Below are positions 1-12,803 of a stretch of 64,000 bases of DNA, one piece after another (position 1 is the stretch's first letter; each line of letters starts with the position of its first letter). The notes under the pieces were generated by a model. The model had not been told where the DNA came from. It saw only the letters and a list, made by a program, of their open reading frames with translations, and searched no databases. The translations under genes were made by a program, and so were the position numbers. This stretch comes from Isoetes taiwanensis (Eukaryota > Streptophyta > Lycopodiopsida > Isoetales > Isoetaceae), in NCBI GenBank assembly GCA_021234155.1, contig JAJEKV010000054.1, positions 5,567,962 to 5,631,961 of the forward strand, given 5' to 3'.

Positions 1-603
1 GGATCAGTCCACAATTTGTTCAATGCTAGCTTTTCCAGCATAGATCGAACCTCCTGCTTTTTGATTGGCCAATTTGATTCATCCAAACCCCATCTACTTG
101 CCCAGACCTTCAAATTTTTCTGCCAGCCCGGATCAGAGTTTTCCATGGCTTGATGGGACAAACGGCCTGTGCTTTGTGCCGTAACCCTGTTATAGAAATC
201 AACTGCCTGATATGAGCCTTCTAGTTCAAGCGGGAACATGCCCACTTCTGCCAGCATTATGGCATAAGGAATCTGAGATCTGATCCCAAGTCCTCCTTTC
301 AGAAACATTTTCTATACTGCCTCGATTTGTGTCCACAGTCGATTTGACATACCTGGTCCCCAGATGGGAACGCCATATAGCACCACAGTTTGAACCAGGG
401 TTTTATATAGGATCTTCTTCAACTCCCAATCCGTGAGAGATGCTTTGTTACATTTCGCTAGCATGCTGTACAAGGCCGCTTTCCCGCCTGAGACTCTCCT
501 ATTTATGCAATTTTTCCAACTGTAGTTGGAAGCAATATCTATTGTACAATATCATTCCACTGTCCTGCCATTTCCAGATTAATGACTAGATGCTTAAAGC
601 TGA
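1..603 (-). mobile_element. LINE (non-LTR retrotransposon) fragment, C-terminal half of ORF2
   Basis: Read on the minus strand this stretch is clearly related to the better preserved LINE at 53.3-55.0 kb, matching roughly 53.70-54.26 kb of that copy. Shared landmarks include the 'cccatggaatg/gattagccc', 'cttcaagttcgaggggaac' and 'gcatgctataca' type segments. No open frame spans it, so it is an inactive remnant. It abuts the first visible THO1 exon and probably lies in a THO1 intron, since the THO1 exon at 621 begins immediately after a good acceptor. The similarity weakens beyond about 540, where a short extra segment is present. What is seen is sequence similarity; that it sits in an intron is inference. 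Confidence 0.75.
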
Positions 604-620
604 AGACATAATTGTTGCAG

Positions 621-3600
621 GGTACTGCAGTCAATGCCGGGGAGCCAGTGATGCATTATGGGAGGCTCATAGATGGAACTGACGATGGTCGTGGGTTGAT
701 TATGCGGCTTCTTGGTAAGTATAGGTGCAGTTTCAGTTTTAAATTTAAATGAGAGAAGTTTGTTAATGTCTAAAGACGACACATCCTGGATTATTATTTG
801 AACAAGGTCCACTTCTATAAATTACATTGAGCAGAACTAAAAGCTGTAAGATTAATGTTTTAGCTTAGATTCATGTCTATCTTCTTAGCTGTGACACCCT
901 ATTTCTTCTGTATGTTTTTTTTATCTTGTATGTTTCTTGACATTTTTCCACTTCTTGGCATCAGATATTGTTTTATACCTCTGTGAACGTGGGCATGTGG
1001 AAGGTGGAATGGTTTTCCAGCTATTGGAGGATCTTACAGAAGTTTCTACTATAAAAGATTGTAAAGAAGTGTTTGGCTACATAGAAAGCAAACAAGAATT
1101 ACTTGGGAGGGTAAGTTCTTGTAACATGGCTTAGGTTATCCGGTGGTCATTTTGGTACTAAATGCTCATGAAACATTCAATACGACAGTCTGAACTTTTT
1201 GGGCGAGGAAAACTAGTGATGTTGAGAACGTGCAATCAACTGCTTCGACGCCTTTCCAAGGTATTGAAAATTTCCAAAGTGAATTAGTAATGATAGCAGT
1301 CGACTCCTTATCAAGAAAGACATACTAAAGAAGGATCTGGTTCTTTTGAGATCACACTTGATGCCATCAACGTTTATTTATCATGGAAATTACATCATCA
1401 TAATGTGCGAATGCAGGCAAATGACGTGGTTTTCTGTGGACGTATTTTAATGTTTTTGGCACATTTTTTCCCCCTCTCAGAACGATCTGGTATGGTATAG
1501 TAGCTTTTCATCCTTCAATTGCTAAGCTCTGGCATTCATGGTTTACTTAACCAATCATGTTTTTTAATTGTTTTTCTCCTTTGTAGCCGTGAACATAAAG
1601 GGAGTCTTCAACACTTCAAATGAGACAAAATATGAGAAGGAACCAGCATTAGATTGTAGGTATCATTTTTTAAAGTGGTTGATCGTCATACAGTTTATCT
1701 CTCTTGCATAAATTAAATAGCCAAGCAAGTCTATTCGTTGTTTGAGTACATCCTGTTTTAGAAGAAATGGTTGAAATAAGCTATGTATGCTCAGCGTAGT
1801 GCATGTCCTACAATTGGAGGCTGCCAATAAAATTGTCCCTGCACTGCAGCAGAGGATGCAATAGAAGAGGATGCAAGGAACTATAAAAACTATGAAGTCA
1901 GCCCTTTCATTAAGGAGTAATGTCAATGTGATCAACATTTACTTTTGTTAAGCCAAAAGCTAATGCATATGCATATTATATCTTTTTGTAAGACGAGCCC
2001 AGTGCTTTCAAACAATGTAGATTAGCACTTAGATTAGGCTTTAATAATAGTGCACAACTAGACTGTGCACATGTCTTCATATGTCTGGTTTCCTCTTTTA
2101 TTCAAACTAAGTAGCAGTTGGTATGTCAGTTGCCTTCTAGGCCCTCTATTGCCATGTGTTGATGGAAAGACGACGTTATATTTTATTAAAATTAAAATAG
2201 CAAAATAGCCATCAGATTATTGTAGGCAACACAAGATAAATAGGGCATTCTCACAAGATCTCAAATAGCGGAATATATTTCATTCCTTGGACCACAAAAA
2301 TTTGTTGCTCACATAGGCCCAGATTGGGTTTTGTATAATTTGTGAATGATACATGCTTTATGTATTTTTTGAGTTTTTTGTATTTCTGCCATTTGCAGGC
2401 TTGCCAATTGATATCAACTTCTATAAAACGTTCTGGAGCCTTCAAGTAATATATTCATTTCTAGTATGCCGTAATATAAGCTGTACCTTGAATGTAATCA
2501 TGGCGCCTTCAATTTCAGGATCATTTTTCTAGTCCGGCATATTTAATTCAACCTGCAAGATGGCAGTCGTTTTCTTCAAGCCTAGCGGTTGAGTATTCTG
2601 GAGAAACCTTCTGTACTTCTGTTATAAAAAATGAATGACATTCTTCCCTGCTTATGTTTTTATGGTTTGGATGTTTGCTGGTCATTCCAATAACATATTT
2701 AATTACTGCAGGTCGTTCTTAGTGCTTTTGAAGCTCAACCTTTAGGAGAGGAGGATGGAAGCTCGACTCAAGGAGATGATACTAGTTTTAATATCAAATA
2801 CTTGACGAGTAGTAATTTATTGAGTTTAGAGGTACGTTTACTATTGCAGGTTTGATGATATTGATATATCCCTTTTTCTTAATGTATATTTGGAATTGGT
2901 ATCATTGTGACAGCTTAAAGATCCAAGCTTCAGACGCCATGTTCTAGTGCAGTGTCTTATTGTTTTCGACTACTTGAAGGTGAGATTTACTGGATATTGT
3001 ATAAGTTTTGCAGTAGTAATGTATAAATTTTGTGCTGTCATATGGCTCCTCTTCAAAAGACCATATAGGGCTTAGTTGAGTTCAATATCTAGGAATTCAC
3101 CGCTCCTGGAACCTGGAATCCATCACGAGGCCTTCCGAATGTTTCCACCCTATAAACATATATTTGCCAATTCAATACTTCCCTCCTCCGTTTGGGATTG
3201 AGAAACCTGAGAATGTTTTCTGGGTTTTGCTAGACCCCAGGGAAAACTGAGAAAGATGGTCCAAAAGAGGACATGGTAAGCTAAGCAATGCTTACAGCGA
3301 AAAATTCTTTCATGTGTTTAAAAGGGGTGTATTTGATTTGACAGAAAGAGGAGGCTACATTACTTGAAGAACGCGTGAAAAGGTTATTGGAGGCAACACC
3401 ACCTAAAGGAAAAGAGTTTCTGGGAAGCATTGAGCACATCCTTAAGCGGGAGAGAAACTGGGTAAGGTTCATGTTATCTTTCTTATGATATCTCTGGGGT
3501 GGAATATCAAAATCTAAGCAGTGCTTCCGTAATATCGATAAATTGCTCAGTGTCATAGTTGTATGACATGTAAGGAAAACTTGAATTGGGAATTAATGCT

Positions 3601-6600
3601 CAATAGCTCTCCTTGAAGTTATTTTGCTGATGTATTTACCTAGTAATGATGTCAAAATATAATTATTTTTTACATGTAATCAGTAGATTTAAGTGGAGGT
3701 TGCATTTGCAATTTTTTTCGCAATGTGGATTCTCAGCAGTTCGCTTGTGGTCAGGTTTGGTGGAAAAAGGATGCCTGTCCAGCATTTGAACGGGCTCCTG
3801 AGCCAAAGCCATCCCAAGAGGGAGGAAAAAAACGGTAATTAATGTTGTCATTTTTTATTGTTTTCTTAGGGAAGTGCAGTATGTGCGTGCTAACCTTTTT
3901 TAGTGGAGGTGGCATATTAATATTAAGTAGTGATATAGGAAGCAACGGTGGCGACTGGGCAACAAAGAGCTTTCACAGCTTTGGAAATGGGCAGATCAAA
4001 ATCCTGTAAGTTTGTGGGTAAACAAGAAGTTAGAAATAAAACGATGTGACCATATTGTGGTACTCCTTCGAAAGGAAGAAAGAACAGAAGGGATTGTTTA
4101 AACATCTACTTATGAACCTTTATCTGACATCTACATAGGAACCCTCTAATGCCTCAATGTATGGAAGTAGAAGTCATCCTGCTTTGGGATTGTGGAAAAA
4201 GTATGGAAATCGAAATTATATACAAAAGAAATAAGAGAAATCATTTATCACTGGCATGATTGCGTGGCTATGATTGGTCTGACAAAATTGCCAATTTGGA
4301 CAGAGCGATTCTCATCTTCTTTGGGACCATTTCCTTCTACCTTCAAAGGCGTATTAAACATTTTATACCCTCCTTTCTGGATCCCTCATTCAAATCTCGA
4401 AAATCTTAGCCAATATACATTCAACGTTACATTTAATCCAAAACAGATCCAATAGTTGTCCCAATGTTTTCGGATGAAAAAGGTGGGAGGGTCAGAGATG
4501 GACATGGACTGTCCATTCTTTGATGAAGTTGGTTTCTTCTGCATGGTCCAATGGATTAAGGAGGAGAAATTGTTCAATTTGGTAGGGAGGCTTTGAAGTG
4601 ACTTTTGCAGCAGTTATTTGCTAATTGATGCAGGTTCTAAATTAATTCATGGTCTAGAGGATTTCCGTGAGAGTATAATTTTGTGGAAAAAAGCAACCAG
4701 TACCTTGGTAGTTCTTCGTGACTTGAGTCTTAGGAAAGGTTGGAAATATCAATGGAGGATTTCTTTTCACCAGGAGTGAAGGCGTTATGTTCAAGCTGCC
4801 AAGACGACGACTACAAATTGTTGGGGGCTCAGACGCATTGCAGCTTTGCGGCGAGGGGGTGATATGATTTGCTAGGCTTAGTGTCAGCCCCGTTAGCAGC
4901 AACACCATATAAGGTTTGTTGACGATGTCCTATTATGGTATAAATGACAACAAAAGCAAGAAATCAAATAGTTTGAAATGCTTTTGGAAGGCAGAAAAGA
5001 TAAGTCAAATGCTATAAAATGGACCATTTTGCCAATGTTTGCTAGAGGAAGAGGGCAAGAAATGCCAAAGGGGTTCGGAATAATTTTTTTTTTTTGGGTC
5101 TTCCATTAATCAAAAACTGCAGCAGCAAACTTGGTGTTCCAGAAAGTTACCTAAAGCAACAGCTTGCGTTGTTGAATTTTTCCCCATCTTTTTTGCGTCT
5201 CTCTTTCCCCGAGGAATGGAACAGTTTCAAAGCACAATCTTAGCGTTTGAAGTGGTGTAATAATTGGGCTCATAGATCCAAGCAGTCTCAGCAGACGTCA
5301 ATATAATATACCTTCTCTTCTGTGGTATCCGTTCCAATTCTTTAATAGTTGGCTCTCATTGGGCTTGGACTGGTGCTGAAGATGGGATCAGATAATTCTG
5401 GTCCCAGGTGAAAAGAATTTCTGCTGAAGAATATGCATTAAGTGTTGTTACCAGTACTTTCTTTTGCAGAAAGTCATCCCATGAGCTTTCCTGATTCGTT
5501 TCAGAAAAGAGAGTATAAGTCATCAGCATGAACCAAGACGGAGGCACATTTCTGCACTATTTAGCCACTGCCAATTGCGATATCTATCCTCCTATTTCTG
5601 GATGCCTTCTGCAAGAGTTATCTGTTTTTGTTCTTTCATCTGAATGGCAACCAAAAAATCTCCACAACAATTTCGTTCCTGCACGTGATATTAGCTAGGT
5701 GCAAAATCATGTTCGTTTTTTCTTGCTTAGTCTATTTTGTATTTGTTTCGAGTATAAATTTATGCTTATTATAGAAAGATGGTGTTTTTGGCAGAATGCT
5801 TTGACAGATACACACCGATTAAAGTTGCCAACTGTCATGGAGTATTGGAAACCTTTGGCCGAAGATGTAGGTTTGCAAGTTGTTGTGAATTATATATAAT
5901 TTCTTTTCGAGGGGAGTCCTTTGTGAGGATAATCTTGCAAGGCCAGCAATTATGGCATAGCTCCAGCCCTTTGTCTTTTTCTTCTGCTCGTCAGTAAAAC
6001 AAGAATGGCAGAGTTGATTTTTAATCCTGTAATTATTGATTTCAGATGGATCCTTCAGCTGGAATCGAACCTGATTATCATCACAAAAATAACAGAGTAA
6101 GCAATGACTGCTTTGCTTTTGCTCTTCTCAAGTTCTGCAGAAGACATGGAATGCCATATGCCTTCTTAAATTACAGGTCTATTGCTGGAAAGGGCTTAGG
6201 TTGTCAGCAAGGCAAGATCTTGAAGGATTTTCAAAGGTTTGTAACTCAGAACTAATGTCATTTCAACTTATTATCGTGTAAAACAGCGTAACGAGATTGG
6301 CATTTTTTTTTTGTGTAGTTCACTGATTTAGGATTTGAAGGCGTTGTTCCTCCTGAACTCTTACCACAGGAGGTCCGGCATAAAATCCACGGGAAGGCCT
6401 CAGAAAAATCGAAACACAAAGTAGCAAAGAAGGACGATGGAGGTGCGTCAGCCCCTCCGCCAGAGGATTCTCAGGTACAATACAAGTGTTCTCCGCTGTT
6501 CTCCCACTGTATTTTTCAGTGCTGATATTTACTTAACGTTTGGTTGGCAGGCAAACAGTGGAGTTACTATGTTGGATGATGCCACAAATGTTCAGGAGGA

Positions 6601-6859
6601 GGATGGAGCACTTCTGGATTCAGATGCGCAATTGGCTACCAAAATGGGCAATGAAGATGGACAGGATCCAGATGTTGATCCAGACAACGATATGGCAGCA
6701 GACATGGCATCTCCAGAAGAAAATTCACCAGATCGGGGAGCATCATTTGAGAATGGATCTCCACCGACAGACATGGTTTCTATGGAAATAGAGAGTCATG
6801 GCATTCTTCCTCAATCAAGTCCTAGACTTCCTGAGAGCAATGTTAGAAAGCATTCATAA
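621..6859 (+). CDS. THO1: THO complex subunit 1 (HPR1/THOC1), 3' 18 exons; 5' exons outside window
   Basis: THO1 is the Hpr1-like core subunit of the nuclear THO/TREX complex, which couples transcription to mRNP assembly and export. Exons joined by GT-AG introns: 621-714, 965-1110, 1189-1260, 1417-1489, 1587-1655, 2399-2445, 2519-2587, 2712-2831, 2914-2979, 3234-3275, 3345-3461, 3755-3834, 3939-4005, 5795-5866, 6046-6096, 6177-6236, 6319-6474, 6551-6859. They total 1,710 nt and stay in one frame (569 residues plus stop). Recognisable family blocks, in order: HYGRLIDGTDDGRGL, FQLLEDLTEVSTIKDC, CNQLLRRLSK, FFPLSERS, NFYKTFWSLQ, VLVQCLIVFDYLK, ATPPKGKEFLGSIEHIL, LSQLWKWADQNP, MEYWKPLAEDMDPSAGIE, HHKNNRVYCWKGLRLSARQ. 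The C-terminus (from 6551) is acidic, rich in D, E, S and P, as in plant homologues. The 3234-3275 acceptor is the least certain. The 1.8-kb intron 4006-5794 holds no clear gene. No disabling change was seen. Confidence 0.93.
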
Positions 6860-7924
6860 TTGCAATCATTCTTTACATGAGGGTGGTGTCAAATTCCCCA
6901 AATACACCTAGCAAGCTACATGTCATGTCCTTCCTTTTATCTTTTCAGTGCCATGGCAAAATTTTGGCTATTGTTGTGTTGGAATCTCATGCAGCATAAT
7001 GAAATGCAAGAGACCTGTTAGATGATTGATGCAATGGCGCTGGACAAGGTATTGCAAATCAAACGAAGTGCCAACCTCAAAGTAACTAAAGGATTGTTTA
7101 GGTTTCAGTCAGAGTGGCCAAGCTTGACAGTTATTGGAAGCGAAGGACTGCAAGGCAATTCAGCAACAAAATGTCTACAAAAGGTGGTTGGAGGCTACAA
7201 AAACAACTGCTTTTGTTGTACGAGAGTTGAAGATGATCAGAGAAAAAGTTGGTTGGAAGGAAATGGACTGGCCATAATCGAAATCTTGCTAAGAAATTGC
7301 TATTATGCCCAGCATAAGAAACGAGCCATAGTGGGTTGTAAGGATATTTTGGACATATATATCATGTATGAGATGTAATTTAAAGCTAGCAAATAATAAC
7401 AATATCACAACATTTATGCCCAATTGTGATTACCATAGGCCTTATAAGCAAATCATAGCTGCAAATGGGTTTATAAGTATTATAAATTTTGCCCGTTCTT
7501 TATCATCACTTTGAATGCGTCTTGTTATGGCTGATGGTTAAATAGGAACAAGTTTATTGCGTTCTTGTTTGCATATGCCAAATAATTTTCTGATCAATTG
7601 TTGGGTTTTGACATATGCCAAATAGTATTGTGATTCGATGGGACATATATCTTTAGAGTCTCGTGTGACTGAGTCCATTGATTCTTTCTCAAAAGGCAGA
7701 GGTCTCTTGAGGACGAAGCTCGAGGATTCATTCACTTGAGAGCTACCATGGATATTTAAGGTTATGTTTTCACAAATCATTAGCAAGAAATCCTATTTGT
7801 TCCGTGTTGAAGTTTTTGGCGGTTTTGGGAGCCATTAGTCCACAAGCAGAAGTAGCAATCGAAGGCAAGGTAAAGCGAGTGTCATTTAGCTCCCCTTATT
7901 AGAAAAAATAAGTCCGATAACTCT
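6860..7924. other. THO1 3' UTR and downstream spacer
   Basis: Nothing recognisable as a gene. The first few hundred bases probably include the THO1 3' UTR and polyadenylation region, inferred only from position. An open frame at 7022-7378 has no motif that I recognise and starts in the expected UTR, so I do not call it a gene. Confidence 0.5.
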
Positions 7925-8962
7925 AATTTTCAGTACTGGTGTAGTGCTGATCTAGTTCAGTATGGTGTCCCCATATTAGTTTAATAAGGAGATTATCGGT
8001 CTTTGCCTCGGTTGATAACCAAAAATATGTGGCCTCGGTTGTACATCCTCGGCCTTCTATTTTGCAATGTAAGGCCCCGGCCCGGTCTTCGGCCCTAGCG
8101 GGCCTGGATCTTGCATACCAAATATCATGCCAATATCTGGCCTCAAACGTACATCCTTGGTCACACATTTTTGGTTATCAGCCTCGGTTAGACTGACAAC
8201 CTTACCTTGATAACCTTACCTTGTTGAGCATATGTTGTAGTCGTACCCACAATGCAATAAGGCTATCCCATGCTCCCTTGATATCTAGATAATGGTATGA
8301 ACAATGCACTCCATAGGCATTTTCCGGGAAGTTGAAGATTCAATAGTTAGAGAAGTCGTTGCGAAGTTAAGATAAAACATACATACAATTCTAAAGAAAT
8401 TCTGTGGTGTAGTTTCATTATTATTATGAAGCTTTGTATAGGCTCTGATTCAATGGACAATTCTCACATAAAAATATACTAATTCTTCCTGGAGCCCATT
8501 AGTAAGAAGGCAAGATTATCAAAGAAGCAGGCTTAGATGACAACGAAGCCTTTGTTAGGATATGTGTTGTGCATTGGCACCAGTCAAACGATTAAGTTTA
8601 TATTAAATAAGTCGAGGTAGCCAACTCTATCAAATGCAAATTTTTAGGAGTTAATATGCAGTCCCCTCTCTGGTTTGTAAAGCAGAAACACAAGGTAAGG
8701 TTATCGGTCTAGCCGAGGCCAATAACAAAAAATGCGTGATCGCTGTATGTCCGAGGCCAAATATTTGGGGCCGAGACCTTACATGTCACTGGCCTCGAAC
8801 GCACAACCGAGGTCATGCATTTTTGGTTATCAATCGAGGACTGATAACCACCTTATCGGTATTATATGGGTGTGGAATAGTTAGTACTAATAACTAGTTA
8901 TCAATACTTCTCCAGTACTATCAGCCTACACCAATAATGAAAACCCAAAAACAAGGACTCTC
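7925..8962. repeat. Foldback element: ~300-bp inverted arms around a ~470-bp loop
   Basis: The left arm (about 7925-8222) pairs with the right arm (about 8690-8962) along its whole length, with mismatches and small gaps. Markers in the left arm such as 'ggtgtag', 'ttatcggtc', 'gataaccaaaaat', 'cctcggttgt', 'catgtaagg/aatgtaagg', 'tttggttatcag' and the inner end 'gataaccttaccttg' recur in reverse complement and in mirrored order in the right arm, whose inner end is 'caaggtaaggttatc'. Loop 8223-8689 has no gene. This fits a non-autonomous foldback or long-TIR transposon, or an inverted duplication. No transposase is present. Target duplications were not resolved. Confidence 0.75.
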
Positions 8963-9022
8963 CCTTTATACTAGAGAGTCCGATAAGAATGAGTTGTCTA
9001 TTTTAAGAAACTAGCGTTAAAC

Positions 9023-9334
9023 TTATTTCCTAGTATGCAAAGACAAGCAACAACAACAAGAGGCAATATGTAAGCAAGTAGAGTAGGTTAACACAAAAAT
9101 ATAAAAACATCCAAGCATAATCTGAGTTAGAGTTAGTACCGCTACACTGCATGCGGTAGTTGCCAATGCTGCAGAGCCACACCAATTAAAAATGCTGCAG
9201 CATTGCCCTTCATCATAGTAGAAATTCCCAGCCGCACTGCAGGTTTTGCATGTGTTTGCAGAGACTACATGAGCTAACCAAACTCCTATTATCATCACAA
9301 TCATAGCCATCGCCATTGCAGGATTGAACTTCAT
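9023..9334 (-). CDS. Possible small secreted Cys-rich peptide (hevein-like spacing)
   Basis: Starting at the Met at 9334, the frame opens with a convincing signal peptide: a charged start, a hydrophobic run rich in Ala, Met, Ile and Val, and a likely cut after 'VVSA'. A short Cys-rich part follows, containing CKTC, then CCSIFNWCG, then a later Cys. The CC-x5-C-G pattern is that of hevein-type chitin-binding peptides, but the N-terminal Cys spacing is not canonical. The remaining ~40 residues are hydrophobic and end in a run of Cys, and may be read through an intron. The upstream Met at 9463 would bury the signal peptide, so I prefer the internal start. Secretion is fairly well supported; the family is a guess. 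Confidence 0.4.
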   Translation of the reverse strand: MKFNPAMAMAMIVMIIGVWLAHVVSANTCKTCSAAGNFYYDEGQCCSIFNWCGSAALATTACSVAVLTLTQIMLGCFYIFVLTYSTCLHIASCCCCLSLHTRK

Positions 9335-9463
9335 CTCCAAATAGATCAAATAGTTCTGCTCAACACTGTAGCTTCTCATCGTCTCATTTACACTCCCCAG
9401 GCTTTTTTTTAACCAATCTGCTGTTATTAGAGATCTCATTTGTCCTCCTAAGGGAAATGCCAC

Positions 9464-11270
9464 ATCACTTTAGGTATTCTTCCATGTCATCATTTTTCAC
9501 GTACTTATTTGAATATACTACTCAACAACCCAATAAGCCCACAACCCTACTCAACAACCTTGCCAACCCATAGAATCAATGTACCTAACAATAATCATGT
9601 AAGACACAATTGTATTGTGATCTTGCCACCAGGCACTTTAGATGACGTGTATTTGTTGGAGACAAGGAAGGATGACGTGTATTTAGTCTGGATATTAGGC
9701 AGATCGTGGATCCTCCCTAAAATCCGCTCTTTCAGCTCCAAAGCTTTAGAACAAAAATCCAATTCATCAATGGTGATATTCGAGTATCTGCCATCTAAAG
9801 AGTATGGTCCAAGTTGGTTTGGAGACAAGGTGGATTGAAGCCCAAATTAGATGAGAACCTTCCGAGAATTATGGGTGCAAATCATTTGGATATATGGGCA
9901 AATCCTATAATACCTGATATCAACTCTGTGTTATTTTGCTACATATTCTGAACGAGGTGCACCTTGGACTACCACAATCGTCGGATTCGTCGATCCTACG
10001 ATCCAAATCCTATATTGGAGCCTCTGAGCACCTCTCGTTTCGCTTATAGTCAATTATGATTGGAGGTGCCTATGATTTTGAAATATGAAATACAAGTTTG
10101 CCTAAAGTTTTGAGGGAATATTGAACCTCTATACGGCTTTGCCTAAGATTTTAGAATATGAAATATGGGGACTTGAACCTCTACCAAAATAACTCAATAT
10201 CCTAATAAAACTATTTTAACCAATGTACCCAATGAGCTAATATGATTATTTTTCATCTTGAATCTATGTTTTTTTTTATAACAACCCATTCAATTGTTTT
10301 AGGAATATATGGACTATGGTTTCAGGAATTGTTATTTTTATATCCATATCAAATCCCCCTGGAACCCCCTGTTATTTTGCTACATATGGGCCTTGTAAAA
10401 TTTAGGTGTGAAGGAAAAGCAAACTTGTTAGGATATTGTGAATATGACGAATTATACAACAATTGTGCTGTAGATTGCAAGAGACAAACAAATTAGCAAG
10501 AAGAGTGAACATCAAATGAGCATAGTGGCGAACAAGCAATTGGAAAAAGAGAAAAACCAATTGGGAAAGCAATTGGAAGCCAAGATAAATTATCTTGAGA
10601 AGAAAATCCTACAAATGCAAGGATTGCTTATTGAAGAATTTTGTAATGGTTCAAGCTAACAAAGAACTGAAAATCTTATCATATCTTTTGTTCAAAAAGA
10701 CATTCTCAAATGGAGTCACTAGTGTGTTAGGACTAGCAAAGACATAACGTATGCTTTGGTCGTGGCAAGCCTATGATATATCAATACATTTAGGGTTCAA
10801 AGGGAAGTTTGAAGGTGATGAATTCACATGCTCAACTGCTAAGAGGTGCATGTATTAATGGAAGCACACAACCACCACATGAAAACATGGAAGGGTGTCA
10901 TAGACATTCAATGGAGCTTAAAATCTCTTGCTTTAAGCAAGAGGAATTGGACCTAAACAAGGGGAATATGGCTCAACTTCACTGTTCTATGGATAATCTG
11001 TAACATACGAAGAATTGATAGAGGCCAAGACTAAAAAAGCCCAAGGGTGAAGGGGAATCAAAGGGTCTCATTATTTATAAATACTGTATAATGGCTTTCA
11101 AGCAATTACAAAAGCTATTATGAAATGCACAAATTTAGGGTTGAGGCATCTGTAAGCTTGGCAATGCTATTGAGACATCCATTAAGGTATCAACTTTCAT
11201 TAATTATCATATAGTATCAATATTACCACGTAAGAATGCCAGAGAGTAGAAAACTAGGAACATTTTCCTT
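9464..11270. other. No gene recognised; decayed repeat sequence
   Basis: AT-rich, with short open frames only and no domain that I recognise. A segment around 10368 ('ccccctgttattttgctac') recurs near 9935 and near 15117, which suggests decayed members of one repeat family. If the copia remnant that follows ever had a 3' LTR it should lie here, but I could not define it. Confidence 0.4.
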
Positions 11271-11272
11271 CT

Positions 11273-12347
11273 CTATATTCTAAATAAATAATACATAATA
11301 GCACATGCTTCTTCCACACATCTACTATACGATGTGGCATAGTCTGAAAATATGGCATCGTCACTCAAACATGTGAAGGCAATATATAATATAAAGTCAA
11401 CAGGAGCACAAACTTCAAAAATTGCATTTACTGCATGTATATTTGGCAGCCGCTTTTCTGAACTTATATATTTCAGTTGTATTACTTCCTTATTAAGCAT
11501 ATCCCTAATGAAGTGCATCTCCGTTTCTATATGCTTAGCTCTTTCGTGTAGAACTGGATTCTTGGTCATTGCTATGCAACTTTGATTATCACAAAACAAG
11601 TCTGTACTTCCCCTTTGTTCTATTCCCAATCCATCCAAAACTTCTAGTCCATATTAGTTCCTTCGCGACCAAAATTGTAGTTGCATATTCTGACTCTGCT
11701 GCTGACAAAAGGAAAGGATGATAGTTTCTTGCTTCTCCAACTTATAGAGACACCTTCAAAAATTAATATGTAGTCTGAGATTGATTTCCTCTCATCCAGG
11801 TTACCACACCAGACAACATCTGAATATGCCTTTAGTCACAAATCATTTGATCGACAAACAATACCTGTTGTTTTTGTTCCCTTGAGGAATTTTAATACCT
11901 TCTTCTCAAGGTTACTGGTATATCTGCTTAGTACATTGACAATAAATGCTTTATCAGATCTGGTGTTATTGGCAATGTATAAAAAACTGCCAATTAGCTA
12001 TCTACATAGAACATTGGCCATTTCTCAGGGTTACTGGTATATCTGCTTAGGGCACATGTGCTTTGACATTTATTCCCAACAATTACTGGTATTTTAACTG
12101 GACTGCAATTTCGCATGTTAAACTTCTCAAGGACTGAATCTATGTACTTACTCTGATTCAATGAAATTGTTCTGTTTCCCCCTCTATTCCCAAAGAATTG
12201 AGATAATTCTCCTAAGTTTGACGGTTTGAATCTCCTTTTGAGTATTGCTTTTCACATCTACATTGCTTGCTGCCAACACACAATCGTCAACATAAATTGC
12301 CATTATGCAGAAATCATTTACTTGTCTAAAGAATGTAAACAACCAAC
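11273..12347 (-). mobile_element. Ty1-copia pol remnant: RT core and RNase H
   Basis: The minus strand carries two copia pol blocks in the expected order. The RT catalytic motif (AIYVDDCVLAAS) lies at about 12262-12303. RNase H lies at 11273-11638, with LFCDNQSCIAMTKNP, HERAKHIETEMHFIRD and EVIQLKYI. Between them the frame is broken by stops and shifts. It is the 3' part of the same eroded element whose integrase and RT N-terminus lie at 15.2-16.8 kb. The two halves are now separated by about 2.9 kb of inserted DNA beginning exactly with the TIR element at 12348. The element is inactive. Confidence 0.85.
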
Positions 12348-12803
12348 ATAACAACCAACATAACTACTATGAACATTAATTAACACAAACCATTACATTA
12401 GACATGTTTAAAATTAAATTCCCCCTTAACCCCCCTTTTGTTTGGGTGCATATTCACACGGGGGGTGACTCCGGGCAACGAGAGCTGTTGGATAGGCATA
12501 TTCACCCCTTATTCCTTAATCTACACCGTACACAAAGTTCCTCGTTTGTGGGGTATGGATGTACAGAATTTGTTATACTGTATAACAAGATTTGCAAAAT
12601 ACTATAAGATTTTACGCAATGTACTATATGGTGTTGATTTTGTACGTGCAAAACATAATTACTGGGGGCTCTATTTGCCCCTCGTCACCCCCGTGTGAAT
12701 ATGCACCCAAACAAAAGGGGGTTTAAGGGGGAATTTAATTTTAAACATGTCTAATGTAATGGTTTGTGTTAATTAATGTTCATAGTAGTTATGTTGGTTG
12801 TTA
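12348..12803. repeat. TIR element with ~120-bp near-perfect inverted arms
   Basis: The left arm (12348 to about 12480) and right arm (about 12670 to 12803) are near-perfect reverse complements over more than 115 bp. The arms include 'ttgtttgggtgcatattcac' (left) and its complement (right), and end in 'ataacaaccaacataacta'. The ~190-bp centre is unrelated and has no gene. The length of 456 bp, the long arms and the lack of coding capacity fit a MITE-like or foldback DNA transposon. It interrupts the copia remnant. The near identity of the arms suggests a young insertion or arm homogenisation. Confidence 0.85.

Noticed and set aside
4192-4908. Open frames inside the large THO1 intron
   Set aside because: Short, overlapping on both strands, with no domain recognised; the flanking THO1 exons splice cleanly across.
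7022-7378. 118-codon frame just after THO1
   Set aside because: It follows the THO1 stop, no domain is recognised, and plant THO1 proteins end with the acidic tail seen before 6859.
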